From Carnegiea gigantea (lineage: Eukaryota; Streptophyta; Magnoliopsida; Caryophyllales; Cactaceae), in NCBI GenBank assembly GCA_029747015.1, contig JAKOGI010002468.1, positions 12,501-76,500 of the forward strand: DNA of 64,000 bases, read 5' to 3'. A model generated the notes under the pieces. It was not told the origin of the DNA. It saw only the letters and a program-made list of their open reading frames with translations, and searched no databases. Positions 23,364 to 34,469 of this stretch are shown one piece after another. Numbering within the stretch: position 1 is the first letter of the stretch; the number at the start of each line of letters is the position of its first letter. The translations under genes were made by a program, and so were the position numbers.

Positions 23364-24046
23364 ATTTTTTTCGTAGAAAGACCTGCACAAATATATCCCA
23401 GTTGGTAATAGAATTTGCGGGCAATCTATACATCCACTTTTTGAGATTATCTTTTAAAGCAAAGGGAATAAATTTCAATTACACAGTATCAATAGGCACA
23501 TTAGGGTAGCACATCACAAAACAAAACTCTTCGAACTCTCATAGAAATAGGTATACATCCTTTATGCTGGTAAACTTAGTAAGTTTATGGGTATACTGGG
23601 GCTTGAGTTTGAAAGTAACATTTTCTAGGGCCGGTATATTAAAACATGATGGTTCTGTAGTCCCACGTGGATAAAAGATGTCATTAAGGGGCATAGGTCG
23701 AGGTTGAGCCTCACCCATTTTTTTATCCTCAATTTCGAGTTCTGATTCGCTACTATTTCTAGGTCGATCCCTAACATATTCAAATGCTTGGTTTTAGGAT
23801 GCCTAACCCAACTAGCCATGTGATAAAACCTCTTTCGTTTTTATGGTTTTTTAATTTTTTGATTTTTTAGAAAGCAATAAAGATCAAATTTTTAGGAAGA
23901 TGGATGAATAGTAAAATAGAACCAACCAAATTTAAACTACTCAAAGCAAATAAATTAAGTAATTAAGGAACCTACTAAGAAATTAAGTTACTACTACAAC
24001 TATTCAAAGCAATTAGCAATTAAAACTAGTAATCAATTTCAGCACC

Positions 24047-24064
24047 ATCGCTGGCACGGCGCCA
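24047..24064 (-). promoter_or_regulatory. tRNA-Asp primer-binding site of Athila B
   Basis: Minus-strand TGGCGCCGTGCCAGCGA resembles TGGCGCCGTTGCCGGGGA, complementary to the tRNA-Asp 3' end. It follows the LTR end (GTGTACA at 24071) by a few bases (AGTTTT), the same spacing as in Athila A and D. Confidence 0.75.
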
Positions 24065-24427
24065 AAAACTTGTACACTCTTGAAGGAAGTGTAGTAATAC
24101 CGCAAGTGTACAGCTATAGTTGTAGCATTATACGGGTTGTCCACAAGGATAGGTTGAATTTAATCACTAGTATTGAACCACTAAACTAATCTAAAGATAA
24201 TCTAACTAAAAGTAATTTCCATTAATAGCAAGTAACCTCACAAAAACCCTAATCTAAATAATGAAAGTGAAATAAAAACTATAAGAGAGAAGAAAGAAAT
24301 TACCTTGACTACTTAGAATTAATAGATGCAGAAAATTCAAACCTTGAATAAGAGATCACCTCAAAACTTCAATATCTACCATCAACTCGAGAGAGTAATA
24401 AAAATTGAAACTTTGAATGAGAAAATT

Positions 24428-27400
24428 CACTGCAAGAGTTCACCTATTTTGATACGAAAAGATTCATTTCTAAATGCCTAAATTTTGTATCTAATGTGCT
24501 TTAGAAACGAAAATTTCGTTTATAAAATTTCGTCTGTAAAGCTACCGTCGCTGATGAAAAATAGAAGCAAAATCCGCTTTTGTTTCTAATAGAGACAAAG
24601 ATTAGATAGGAAACTGTTTTTCATGTCTAACAAATACTAACAGTGTTCTTATCAAATCATCTAAGATTCGTATCAATTAGAAATGAAATTAAAAACCAAT
24701 AGCTAGGTTCGTTTCTAATTGAAACAAAAACCAAGGTATCTATTATGTATACTTTTTGTATCTAATTGAAACAAAATTGAATTTTTTATTTTAAGGTATG
24801 TCTTTTTGCAAGGGAAAGCTTTTGATTTTCGTTTCTAAATACTTCATTTTTGTTATGATTTGGTCTCTATTTTACAAAACTTCACCTATATTTCCAATTT
24901 CATTAATACATATATGACTCAAATGTATCGAAAGATACCAATATATTATAACATGTAAGCTGATGACAAAGTTTCAATTACAAAATGAAGGGGGTTAAGG
25001 GACACCTAAGCACTAGAGTTCCGAAAGTGAGATTCAAGTTGCGAAAGCATCCTTGTTTTAGTAAACTTCCTTTTTCATCAAAGTAAGCTCTTCTTTTGTA
25101 GCACTGAGCTACTCTTTAGATTCCTTTTAACACATCCAAGGTCCAACAATTTCAAGACAAAGGTAACTGCTGACTCGGTCTCTTGATTGTAAAGCACTAA
25201 ACTTCATACATTGATACTCACCCTGCAATCAAGAGAAACCTATCATTAATTATCCTTTAACTTTACAACTTATAGCCAACATTAATTCCATCTTAGATGA
25301 CACTCTCTTAACGTACATCCTGAACATGATAGGAAAAACCTAATGAATGATAATGGAGGAAGTTTCATAATTATCAAATGTTGGAACATATCAATAGGGT
25401 TTCATTTTAATCTTCATCTTCAATAACACATGACCAAATCATTAAATAAATTAGTACAACAGAATAATTCCCACAATAAAAAAGGAAATAACACTAATAA
25501 CTTATTATAAGCAAACCAACTAACCATCATTATAACATACACCATAGGGGCTTAGAAAAAAGCCGATTCAGCCACTTCCCAAAAAGCCAAAATGGTGACT
25601 AAAATAAAAACCAAAACCAAAACTAGTTGAAGAACAATGAAAAAAACCAAAGCAAGCGCACACAATAAGAACAATAACAAGAACCACCAGATAGGCAACA
25701 ACAACAACAATAGGAAGAACAACCATAATAAAAAGGGTGGCAAAGGGTAGCGACAGCTAATTAAGTCAATAAAAGAAATTAACAATTGCATCATATTACA
25801 CCCAATCGAATAAGTGAACATCAGCAAATTCTACTTCTTACCCTAACCAGACATCACAAATTTTCACCCGAGAAATTAAACTAATTGCTAATGCTCATAA
25901 ACTAAATTTTTGAAGAGACGAAAATACCAGATTTATGATCACTAGCTAACCTAGCTAATAGTCTTACACTACCAGACAAGTTAACCCACAAAATTTACTG
26001 ATTGGAACTTATTAACCCACAAAATTTACTGATTGGAACTTATCAAAACAAGTCAAACCCTGTAATTAGGAAACTATGCACACAAGCAACATTTAGATAT
26101 TTGTATAAAGTCACTGGATCCAACAACCAAAAGATAGCAGTCACCATGATACTGATATGGAAAAGGACTAAGTAAATGGATTATTACTTTATTCATATGT
26201 ATAAACCAAGCACATCTATAGGTTAACATCCAACAACAATATTCACCAAGTGGAGATGTGGAATTGGCTTATAAATAGCAAAAGGAAGAAAGGAATTTTC
26301 ACAGAAACAAGCTTACCCCAGATTAAAAAGATCAAGATTATGAAATCTATGATTGTACAATAGTGACCTTATCCAACGGATACACTAAAGTTAGCTTAGT
26401 TAGTTTAAACTCCATAATAAGTCAATTTCTTCACAGATGAATTTCTCTGAATCAAATCAATTTATCATCTAAGATGATGACGTATAATCCACTTACAAAT
26501 GACAACTTAGACATACTTAAATCCCTCCATTATGAAACATAATTGAATCAACCACCTATAATCATCATGTCTAATTGTGGAAATATATTAAGAAAAGCAA
26601 AGAAGATTAGGCATCTACGTTGAACTAGAAACAGTAATTGCTCATCTCATTGAACACAATCCAAGAGAACAGATTATTGCAAATTTGCAACAAACATGTC
26701 CAGCGAAACAAAAAGGAAAATGCTTTTATGATGAAATTATGGCTACAAGGCAAAGAAAGTTTGCACGCCCATAGATTTCCACTCAAGCCCATGAATTACA
26801 TATCATAAGGACAAGACATTATCAAAACAAGTTCAGTCTCACAAAGTAGACCAAAAATAAGAGATAGAAACATAAAAAGAGATATAAACAAAGAAAAATG
26901 CATAGAAATAAGAATCACAACCTACAAACCTCAGGCAAGTTGAAAATGAACTAAGTCAAAATACAAATAATAGAAGTTATTATGCATTTGTAGAGATTTC
27001 ATAATTGCACATAACACACTTGTAGGTTAGTAACAAATTAAGTAGGATTCAAATACAAATTTTGCTATCTTTGACAACGAAGTTAGAAATAGATCCATCG
27101 AAATCATCCAATATAATACAAAAACCCTAAGTCACAAACTAAAAATCAAGTCATAGCTACAGAAAGAGATATAAAGTGAAAGATAATTACTTATGGAGAT
27201 CTTTCAATTGCTAATCACAAGTGCAAGGATGGAGCAACTCAACATTTACAATCATAGCCCAATACATCTCCTCGATCCTTCTAGAACCTTCTCTCTGGCG
27301 ATAGAGTTCTTGGTGGTTATGGTGTTCACAGGGTAAGTAGGAGGAGAGGGAAGACAGAAGGAAGAAGAGGAAATTAAAGATGACAATGAAGATAGAAGGT

Positions 27401-27692
27401 GTTAGGGTTTGCAAGAGGGAATAGGCAGAGAACGCGCATGGTCCCTAGCCAGATCTAATTTTATTTGGAAAAGAATTCCAAATTATGTTTTAAAATTAAG
27501 TTTGAAATGAATTTAGAAACAAATTCTAAATTTCATTTCTATTAGAAATGGATTTCACAGTTTGTTTCCAAATTTTGTATCAATTTGAAACTAAACCAAT
27601 TTCATTTCAAAATTTTGTATCTCAATAATTTTAGAAATGAATTTTTAAATTCGTTAATGATTTTGTTTCTATAAGGACGCATTTTTATAGTG
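24428..27692. mobile_element. Non-autonomous CACTA-like DNA transposon
   Basis: Ends are CACTGCAAG at 24428 and, on the other strand, CACTATAAAAATGCG at 27692. The 5'-CACTA-type ends enclose about 3.3 kb. Subterminal DNA on both sides is packed with inverted and direct copies of TTTCGTTTCTAA/AGAAACGAAA-like words (24470-24850 and 27490-27680), a hallmark of CACTA elements. Flanking triplets are ATT and ATA (one mismatch). No transposase domain was found. The Leu/Phe-rich frame at 25552-25827 comes from AAC/CAA repeats and is not a credible gene. Confidence 0.6.
25981..26042. repeat. 31-bp direct tandem duplication
   Basis: TTAACCCACAAAATTTACTG plus 11 more bases occurs twice back to back (25981-26011 and 26012-26042) with no visible mismatch. 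It lies inside the CACTA-like element and looks recent. Confidence 0.9.
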
Positions 27693-28743
27693 ATATTTTT
27701 GGGAAGACTAAATTAAAACTAATAAACTTGAAATGAAACTAAAAGTAGAAAATTTGAATTGAAACTGGAACTAGGAGAGTTGAAACTCGAGAATTCAAAT
27801 TCAAATTGAAAGAATTGCAAGAATCACAATTATCTCTTAAATTCTAAAACTAATGCTATAAGAGAAAGGAAGAGAATTTGGAGATTTTCAAGCACCCCAA
27901 GAGCCTCTATTTATACTAGTGCTGACCCCCCATATTTCCTAATTATACTAGAATTCCCAATACACAACTAGTATTTCACTTTCCTAATTGCAATTTATTT
28001 CTAATTTCTCAAATAATTTTCCTTGCCAATTGGCTTATGCTAATTGGGTTCAGATAAAGGAAATAAGAAAACACCCTAAGCTGATGGAGTTGAAGATCAG
28101 GCGGGCCGGACGTGTGAAACTAAACCAGGTTGGGTCGTGCCTAAAGGAAAAAGGCGCTGACTGGAGTTGCTATCTTATAAGAAGAGAGTGGGTCACGAGT
28201 GGATTAGGAAAGGGGAGGCATTGGGTTATTTTGCTCGGAATTAGGCCGCGCGTGTAGGCTTATACAAAGTCAAGGCGTTAGGCTCTTTTACTCAGAATTG
28301 GACCACGTGATGTAATGAGAGCTGGTGCCCCTTTTCCGCTTTCCTTTCTTTCTTTTTCTTTACTTCTTCTACCGGGCTGGCTTGAGAGAAAAACAGGTCG
28401 GCTGGGCATTGACTTTCAGCGCAAATTAGGCTGTTAGGGAGCTAGACCGAGTTAGGTTTCGTTTCTTTTCCTTTATTTTTTTCCCCCTTTATTTCCTTCT
28501 TTCTCTTGGATTGGGCCATTGACCTGGATTTCTGGGCTAGCATGAAGCATTGACTCGAGCTGCATTTTTCTTGATTTTTATCTCTTCATTCCACTCTTTT
28601 TACACCTATTATTTCACTAAATCTTTACTTCCTACAAAAATCACAAAACAAAATAAAATATAAAAAATAATCCTAACTATAAGTAAAAACTAAGTGGCTA
28701 GAAGTACTTAAATGGACAATTTTAGTGCCTGAACACTAACCGA

Positions 28744-28893
28744 CGAAGTGCACTTTCTACCACCAGTGTTTTTTTCTTCTATCTCCAAACAAGATGTTGG
28801 TTCGCCTTTCCTGTCAGTGGTTCATAGTCATTTTGGACTCTTCATCTTGCATGGAAATCATGGATGTTAATTTTTCTAGTGCCCCTACAAACG
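28744..28893 (-). repeat. Right copy of the ~150 bp Tat segment flanking Athila B
   Basis: Matches 16576-16722. It lies between the Athila B LTR start (28735) and the rest of the Tat element, and runs into Tat RNase H sequence at its right end. Confidence 0.85.
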
Positions 28894-29560
28894 TATCTTC
28901 CTTTGTGGGAGGTAATGAACCTTAAGTAATCAAAGTAGGATGTTCCCTTTTCTAAATAAGCTAGGTAAAGGGCTAAGTTCTCATTTTTCATTTTCTACCA
29001 TCTAGTGATCTGGTTCATGGTGAAGCGTGATTCACCATGCACACTTAAGGCTTTGATTAGAGATTATAAGCATCTTACATTCCTATGATGTAAGCCTCAT
29101 ATTCAACTACATTATTTGTGATCCTGAAATCTAATTTGGTGGGGATTGGGACGTTTAATCCTTTTAGCAGTACTATTAAGATGCTAACCCTGTACCTTTG
29201 TGGTTGGATGCATCATTGAAATACATTTACCAAGCTTCATCCTCATCTAGAAGGATATCTTTGTTGGAAAAAATTATGGCTTTCTTCCTCATGTTTTCTA
29301 GGAGCCAGGAAATCTGATATTGCTCTATCTTTCATAGATTTTTGTGTTTGAAATTCTAGATAGAATTAAGGAAGCAGGACCGTGCATTATGAGATCCTTC
29401 CATGCAAGATGGGTTAGCACATAAGGTATTTTAATGAATCCACTTTCCCTGTGGCCTTTACTTTATTATTTAACATGCAGTTCCTTAATTTCTTGGTAAC
29501 CCATATGAGAGCTGAGCATATTTTCTCGATTTAAGAACACTGAACCTCATAGTCGATGAA
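28894..29560 (-). pseudogene. Tat RNase H and second (archaeal-type) RNase H remnant
   Basis: The first RNase H is seen as an AIYYLSKKF-like block near 29560-29580 and ALIWVTKKLRNCML downstream. The second shows a YFNDASNHKG block near 29190-29230 and PTKLDFRITNNVVEYEAY near 29090-29160. The latter is the Asp/Glu-bearing core of the extra RNase H found in Tat elements. Several frameshifts are present. Confidence 0.65.
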
Positions 29561-30800
29561 CTTTTTACTCAAGTAATATATGGCATTTTACTTTTCTTCA
29601 CTTTCTTGGGCTAACATCACACCCATTGCAAAATCCATTGTTGTCAAATATAGTAACAATGACAGATCTTCCTTTAGTGGTCATAAAACTAGTGAGTATA
29701 ACTGTATTATTTTATGGTGTCAAAAGACTTTTGATAAGGCTCATCCCACTCTATTTGTGAGCTCTTCCTCAATTTCTTGAGGATTGGCTCATAAGTCATT
29801 ATCAATTTTAAGATGAACTGACTGATGAATTGCACTTGCCCAAAGAAACCTCATATCTGTATTTTTCTACTTTAGGAGGCAGCCTTTCAAGGATGGCCTT
29901 AATCTTTGATAGATCGGCCTCTATTCTTCTCGAGCTAACCATTTATGCTGGGAACTTTCCAAAAGTGACCCCAAAAGTGTGCTTCGGGGGTTACAAGCGC
30001 ATGTTATACTTTTGCAGTCTTTTGAAAAATTATCAAAGTGCAAGGACATGTTCCTCTCCACCTTTTAATTTGATAATCATGTTGTCCACATCAGGTAAAG
30101 GAAAGTAATCTTTTGACTTGCTTTGTTCAGGTCTCAAAAATCCACACAAATTTGGACCCACGCATCTTTCTTAAGTACTGGAACTATGTTACCCAATCAG
30201 GATAATTTAAAACCGTTAAGAAGCCTGAGTCTAGTTGTTTTTTGTAACTCTTCTTTTATCTTTAAGGTCAATTTGTGTTTCGTTCGACAAAGTTTCTATT
30301 TGATAGGCTTCGTATATGAATATACTAGGATGTTATGCTTGGTGATGTCTGGTTCGATCACGAGCACCTCTTTTGTAGGACCATGCAAAGACATCTTTAG
30401 ATTCACTTAAGAGGTGATTAAAGTGCCTTTTCTTTTCAAAAATCACAAATGAACATAGTGCGAGCTCCTTTAGTTCTTCATTTGTCCCAACATTGGTCTT
30501 TGTTTCTCTTTAAGGGTAACAACTTCATTATATTCATTATTCATTAAGTGTATTGGAGTGATTATTCTCTATTAGTGCAGACAATAGAAGAGTTAAAATT
30601 CTATTGAAATTCTAACAAATATATTTGTTTAAGCTTGAAACAAAATACAAGGAAACTCTTTCTCGCAAATGAAGAGTTAATTTTGCTTATAATTGAAGAT
30701 TTTATTTGGTTCAGTAGTCAGGCTCTTGAGCTCTCCAATTGTGTGCTTGACCCTTTTTTTCTCGATGTTGATGGTCAATAACATCGAGGTATAATTCCTT
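29561..30800 (-). pseudogene. Tat reverse transcriptase remnant with internal deletion
   Basis: Readable blocks: DVFAWSYKEVLVIEPDITKH near 30340-30400, VPVLKKDAWVQICVDF near 30120-30190, then DYFPLP fused directly to DVDNMI near 30070-30110, followed by RLQKYNMRL and HTFGVTFGK. In intact relatives about 70-80 residues separate FPLP from the catalytic YVDDMI, so an internal deletion has joined them and the catalytic box reads DVDN. Confidence 0.7.
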
Positions 30801-30979
30801 TTAATTTCCTTGGTGATAATCTCCTTAGGATTGACGCCAAGGCTAGCCACAGCTAGTACCTGTCCATGATCTTCATGCTTCCTTTTTTTGCTCTGAATAG
30901 AAACCTAAAACAGCCATAGTCACCCTTATAAGCCCATTCTGATTTGGATTTGTATTTTTAGCAAAGAGAACATCCTATT

Positions 30980-31267
30980 CTAAGAGAGCACATGGAAGAT
31001 CTCAAATCCTAGGAAGACCTCTCCCAACTTCAGGATGTACTTTGATTTGGTGAACCTATAATAAGGTGCATCTTCCCCTTCTTTTATAAACCCTCCATTA
31101 AGGGTCAAGAGATAAGGAGGTATGTCATAGGTATAGATCCCCTTATCTTGCAAATGCTTTTTAAGCTTTTCCTCTCTAATCTTGAAATGAAGCTTTTGCA
31201 AAGAGGGCTCATACCCTAGGCTAAGATTGTGAGCAAAGGGATTCACCTTTGTAGGAGGCATTGGCAT
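30980..31267 (-). pseudogene. Tat protease-RT linker domain
   Basis: A 95-residue open frame with NLSLGYEPSLQKLHFKIREE and a basic-acidic segment. The LGY-x-P block followed by many Lys/Arg is the usual linker between protease and RT in Tat-type polyproteins. The frame ends near 30980 and RT entry sequence follows. No catalytic role is known for this linker. Confidence 0.55.
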
Positions 31268-31299
31268 TGTTAGCCTCTTCTCTAGCTGGGGTCTAGGTA

Positions 31300-32830
31300 A
31301 CCCTTGTTCTTTACCATGGCATTAACCGTCTCATTAGAGAAAGGCCGAATTGAATGAAACTTTATCGTTTGATTTGATGACAACATATTCATCAACTACA
31401 AAGCCCAAATTGTATGTCATCATAAAAAAAAATATCATGCTCCATCTCAAAAAGCAGAGCTTTCTCTTCAGTGATTGTAATCATGGGATTGACGTTTATG
31501 TTCACACCCATATTACTATTTTCTCAACCTTTTCGTGAACAATAAAGGGAAAGCTTTTCCATCGCGTACCCAGAGGGTGACTAAGCAAGTGGTTAAAATT
31601 AGTTTGGCTATCTAAAACTTGGAAGGCCACCTTCCTTTTTATCCCTTCAACTGTTATATTTAGGGTGACAGTTCACAAAACCATTATGTGGGCCTACCAT
31701 GCACTCGTAAGCCTTGTGTCAAAAGGGTCATATCTGCTACAGTTATACCTAGTTTTCTTGCAACTAGATGGGCATATTCAACTAACGACCAGTTGTTGAC
31801 TAAGACTATGGGTATGAACTTAATTGTGCAAGTTATAATGGGATATATAGCATTATTATTTTTTATCCCTTCAGTAAGGAGGTCTATATCATAAAAAGTT
31901 ATGGTCGAAGAGGACCTTTTAGTTGTGAAGAAACAAATTAGTTCTTTAGGGTTCTCTACACTGTGGCTTTCATCCCTGCAACGGTTTTAAGAAATGCCTC
32001 TCGATGGTTTATAGTGGAAACTAGGAGTTTCCATATTGGTATGTTAGCCTTAGTCCTTTTCAACATGGCAATGAATGGCTCCTCTTGTGACTCAGATGTT
32101 ATGGTGCGACATGATAAGTTCTCCTGTCAGATTAAATGTGAGGGGCGTGTAAGGGGCTTGTAATGCCTCCTGTTGTGGGTTTGGTGTTGGATTTCTCCTT
32201 CTTCATCCCATTTTACCTAGGCTGTTTCGATGGGAATGAGCGGAGCCACCCAAGTGTCCTCTTCATCATCTCCCCATTCTTTATCTACTTCATTCTCAAT
32301 GGTTAGCCCCATTGTTCAGTTACCTACATTTTGGATGGACAAGGCTCGATCATCTATTAGGCCCTATATTGCAAGGTTTAAGCCAAACACTAGTCAATAT
32401 GATGCCGTTTTCCATGACAATAATTGAAATAGGTGTCGATGTCATACTTTCCACCTCTTTTATCCTCTGGCAGATCGAGCTTGGGCCAAATGGACTTAAG
32501 GAGCTCTTGGCTTTCAAGTCTTTTTAAGCCCTATCCAAGCTTCACCATGAGTAGGGTAAAAACCTTATAAGGTTGTCTTGTCCTCGAAGTCTCTACTGTA
32601 TCTACCTCATTTGCCATTTTGGTGTTGGAAGTGGCAGTGGCTTTCTTATCCTTGAAAGAGCATTTGTTATTTAGGTAAGGGTTTTTGTGTCCCTTTTGCA
32701 ATTCTTCCTCTGCAAGCATCCCGACATCATGTAATTTGCAAGAATATGCTTAGGGCCTGGAACTTGAGGTGTTGATTGTAATTTCGCCTCAAGTTCTTAA
32801 TGATTATTCGATCTTGGTCTTTTCTGGTAG
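31300..32830 (-). pseudogene. Tat gag C-terminal and protease remnant
   Basis: Near 32000-32100 the minus strand reads MLKRTKANIPIWKLLVSTIN and HREAFLKTV, the segment that precedes the protease in Tat elements. An open piece at 32531-32719 (MLAEEELQKG...YKVFTLLMVKLG) lies upstream. The protease active site could not be found among the stops (31650-31900). The capsid N-terminus is missing. Confidence 0.5.
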
Positions 32831-32867
32831 GTTAGTTTAACGCCTAAGAAGCCTTCGTTCTCTTATT

Positions 32868-34345
32868 AGATAATTTTGAGTGTAAATTAAATACCATAAG
32901 TATACGAATTTCATTGTAGTACTTGAGGGTTGTCTTCTTAGGGACGAGGATGAGATTAAGGTCACTAAGTATGAAATTAAACTAATCTAGCATCATTCTA
33001 AACTAATTAACCAATAAAAAAATAAAACTATAGATTATAAATGGATCTAACTACTGAGAATCACTAAATTTTCATATCAATCACTATAACCTAAATGAGA
33101 CATTATATAATCTAACTTAAATAACATCAAATCAAAGCTTCATGTTCTATATACACCCCAAGCTCAAGGTCACGAACCAAAACCTGAACATAATTGAATT
33201 AACCAAAACAACACAGAAAACTGAGCAGCATTCAATCAGCAATAGAGCTTATAAAAACTAAACCGAGAATTGCTCAAACATGGTGTAATCGCCATTAACC
33301 TGGTTTCGAGCAGGACAAAAATAGGGCGGGGGCAAGATTGTAATTTGAACAAAACTAAGCTAGAAAATAGAGGAATTAAACCAATCTGGATGTATAGTAC
33401 CCACAAAATGTCATCAAAATTCACTCATTGATTCACAACAACAGAGGACTTGAATTGAATCAAAATAACCAAAACCCAAAGAGTAGAGTAAATGATCGAA
33501 ATGATACCAGAAATACCTCAAAATGGCACAACCAAGTGTCGTGTAAAGCAAAGCAATTAAAATAGGGCATAATGAACTTGAAAGAACTACAGACAAGGGG
33601 AAATTCGAAAATTGCTTAAAACCAAGCCTAAAAACGTTGCAATTACAACTAAAAATTTGTGATAATCTACCCAAATAAACGAACTAAGCTTTGAATATGA
33701 AATTACAAGCTAGAACAATGAATCTGACATTCAAAATCAAAAACGAAAAAATGGAAATCGAAAGCAAACCCTAAACTCAAAAATGACACTTGAATTAAAT
33801 CCTAAAATGGTCCAAGAACTGGAATTAAACCAAAATGTAATCGAACCTAAAGACCTCCGTCCATACCTATGGTGCCACAACCTTCGATTTACACTCAGCC
33901 TATTCTTGATATGCACTGTTCAACTCAGGCTAGCATAGACGATGATGATGCTGGAATCTGGCGTGCTGTGCTGGCACTTGGTGATGGTGGAGATGGATGA
34001 AGGAGATAGCGGATGGGTGCGTGCAGGTTCTGTTTAAGAGAGAGAGATGAGTTGGAGAGTAGTCAAAGAGAGAGAAGCAGATGGGAAAGGGGGTAGTCGG
34101 GTTTCTGTTCGGTTGAGTGGAGAGAGGAAGTGAGAATTGAGGGGAAAAGTTAGGTCATGTGTCCAGCACGCGGGCGAAATGAGCAGAATTAGGAATTTTT
34201 TTTTAATTTTTGCCTTGCTTTTTTAAAAATTATTCGACACCTATAAAATCAATTAAAATACAATAAAAATCTAAAAATAAGAATTATTACGAGTATAAAT
34301 TAGGTATAAAGGTATCATAAAAATATCATATTTTTCGTACAAACA
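32868..34345 (-). repeat. Athila-type LTR C
   Basis: Minus-strand start TGTTTGTACGAAAAATATGA is homologous to the start of LTR A (TGCTTAAAATATGC). Both continue with TATTTTTAGATTTTTAT, and the shared GTGCTGG...CATGTGAC/ACATGACC block follows. Its end (plus strand 32880-32960, AAGTATACGA, CTTGAGGGTTGTC, GACGAGGATGAGATTAAG) is the reverse complement of the end of LTR A. No Athila coding sequence follows at either side, so it is a solo LTR or a recombinant boundary. Adjacent 5-base sequences do not match clearly. Confidence 0.75.
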
Positions 34346-34389
34346 CCTCAATCAAGTCAAAAAGTGCGGGAAACTTTCCTTTTCATCTT

Positions 34390-34469
34390 GCTTCAATAGT
34401 TCTAAGTCATGGAGTGTGGTATTGATGCGGCTTCAATAGTTCTAAGTCACAAAGTGTAGTAATGATGCG
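34390..34469. repeat. 40-bp tandem duplication
   Basis: GCTTCAATAGTTCTAAGTCA begins at 34390 and again at 34430. The units differ at a few positions (ATGGAGTGTGGTATT against CAAAGTGTAGTAAT) and each ends in GATGCG. The duplication lies at the presumed start of the G3 LTR. Confidence 0.85.

Larger units (their letters stand above)
21661..23819 (-). pseudogene. gag: Athila B gag, interrupted by a LINE
   Basis: The start is set at 23819 (MASWVRHPK), matching MPSWVRDPK of Athila A. The capsid blocks LKFIPFALKDNLKKWMYRLP and SITNWDIFVQVFL come before the LINE insertion at 23363, and YSKTVKLRNETNQFMQADRE with SFWKYLDRFKNLLSKCPHH after it (22845 downward). Several stops are present. The basic, Ser-rich C-terminal part (21700-22600) is only patchily readable. 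Confidence 0.8.
16735..28735 (-). mobile_element. Athila-type element B, nested in Tat, with internal insertions
   Basis: On the minus strand the order is 5' LTR (28735 to 24071), tRNA-Asp primer site, gag, protease, RT, RNase H, integrase, untranslated 3' region and a truncated LTR (17078 to 16735). Two foreign pieces lie inside: a CACTA-like element at 24428-27692 and an RTE LINE at 22845-23363. Without them it would be about 8.2 kb. Homology to Athila A (44-50 kb) runs across all coding domains. Confidence 0.85.
24071..28735 (-). repeat. 5' LTR of Athila B, split by a CACTA-like element
   Basis: Starts TGTTCAGGCACT at 28735 and ends GTGTACA at 24071 (minus strand). Excluding 24428-27692 it is about 1.4 kb, which agrees with Athila LTRs elsewhere in the window. 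Its first ~350 bases match the truncated LTR at 16735-17078. Gene-like ORFs inside it (27988-28257, plus strand) show no domain. Confidence 0.75.
28744..32830 (-). mobile_element. 5' portion of the Tat-lineage Ty3/gypsy element
   Basis: Minus-strand order: gag/protease remnant (32.8-31.3 kb), LGYEP linker, RT, RNase H and a second archaeal-type RNase H (28.9-29.26 kb). The extra RNase H and the pol style are those of the Tat lineage. The integrase half lies at 15241-16722, across Athila B. No clear Tat LTR or primer site was found; the right end abuts Athila-type LTR C. Confidence 0.7.

Noticed and set aside
25552..25827. Highly hydrophobic 91-residue ORF as a possible membrane protein
   Set aside because: The Leu/Phe runs come from AAC/CAA-rich DNA on the other strand inside a transposon; there is no start context or homology.
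27988..28257. 89-residue plus-strand ORF as a gene
   Set aside because: It lies within the minus-strand 5' LTR of Athila B and matches no domain.
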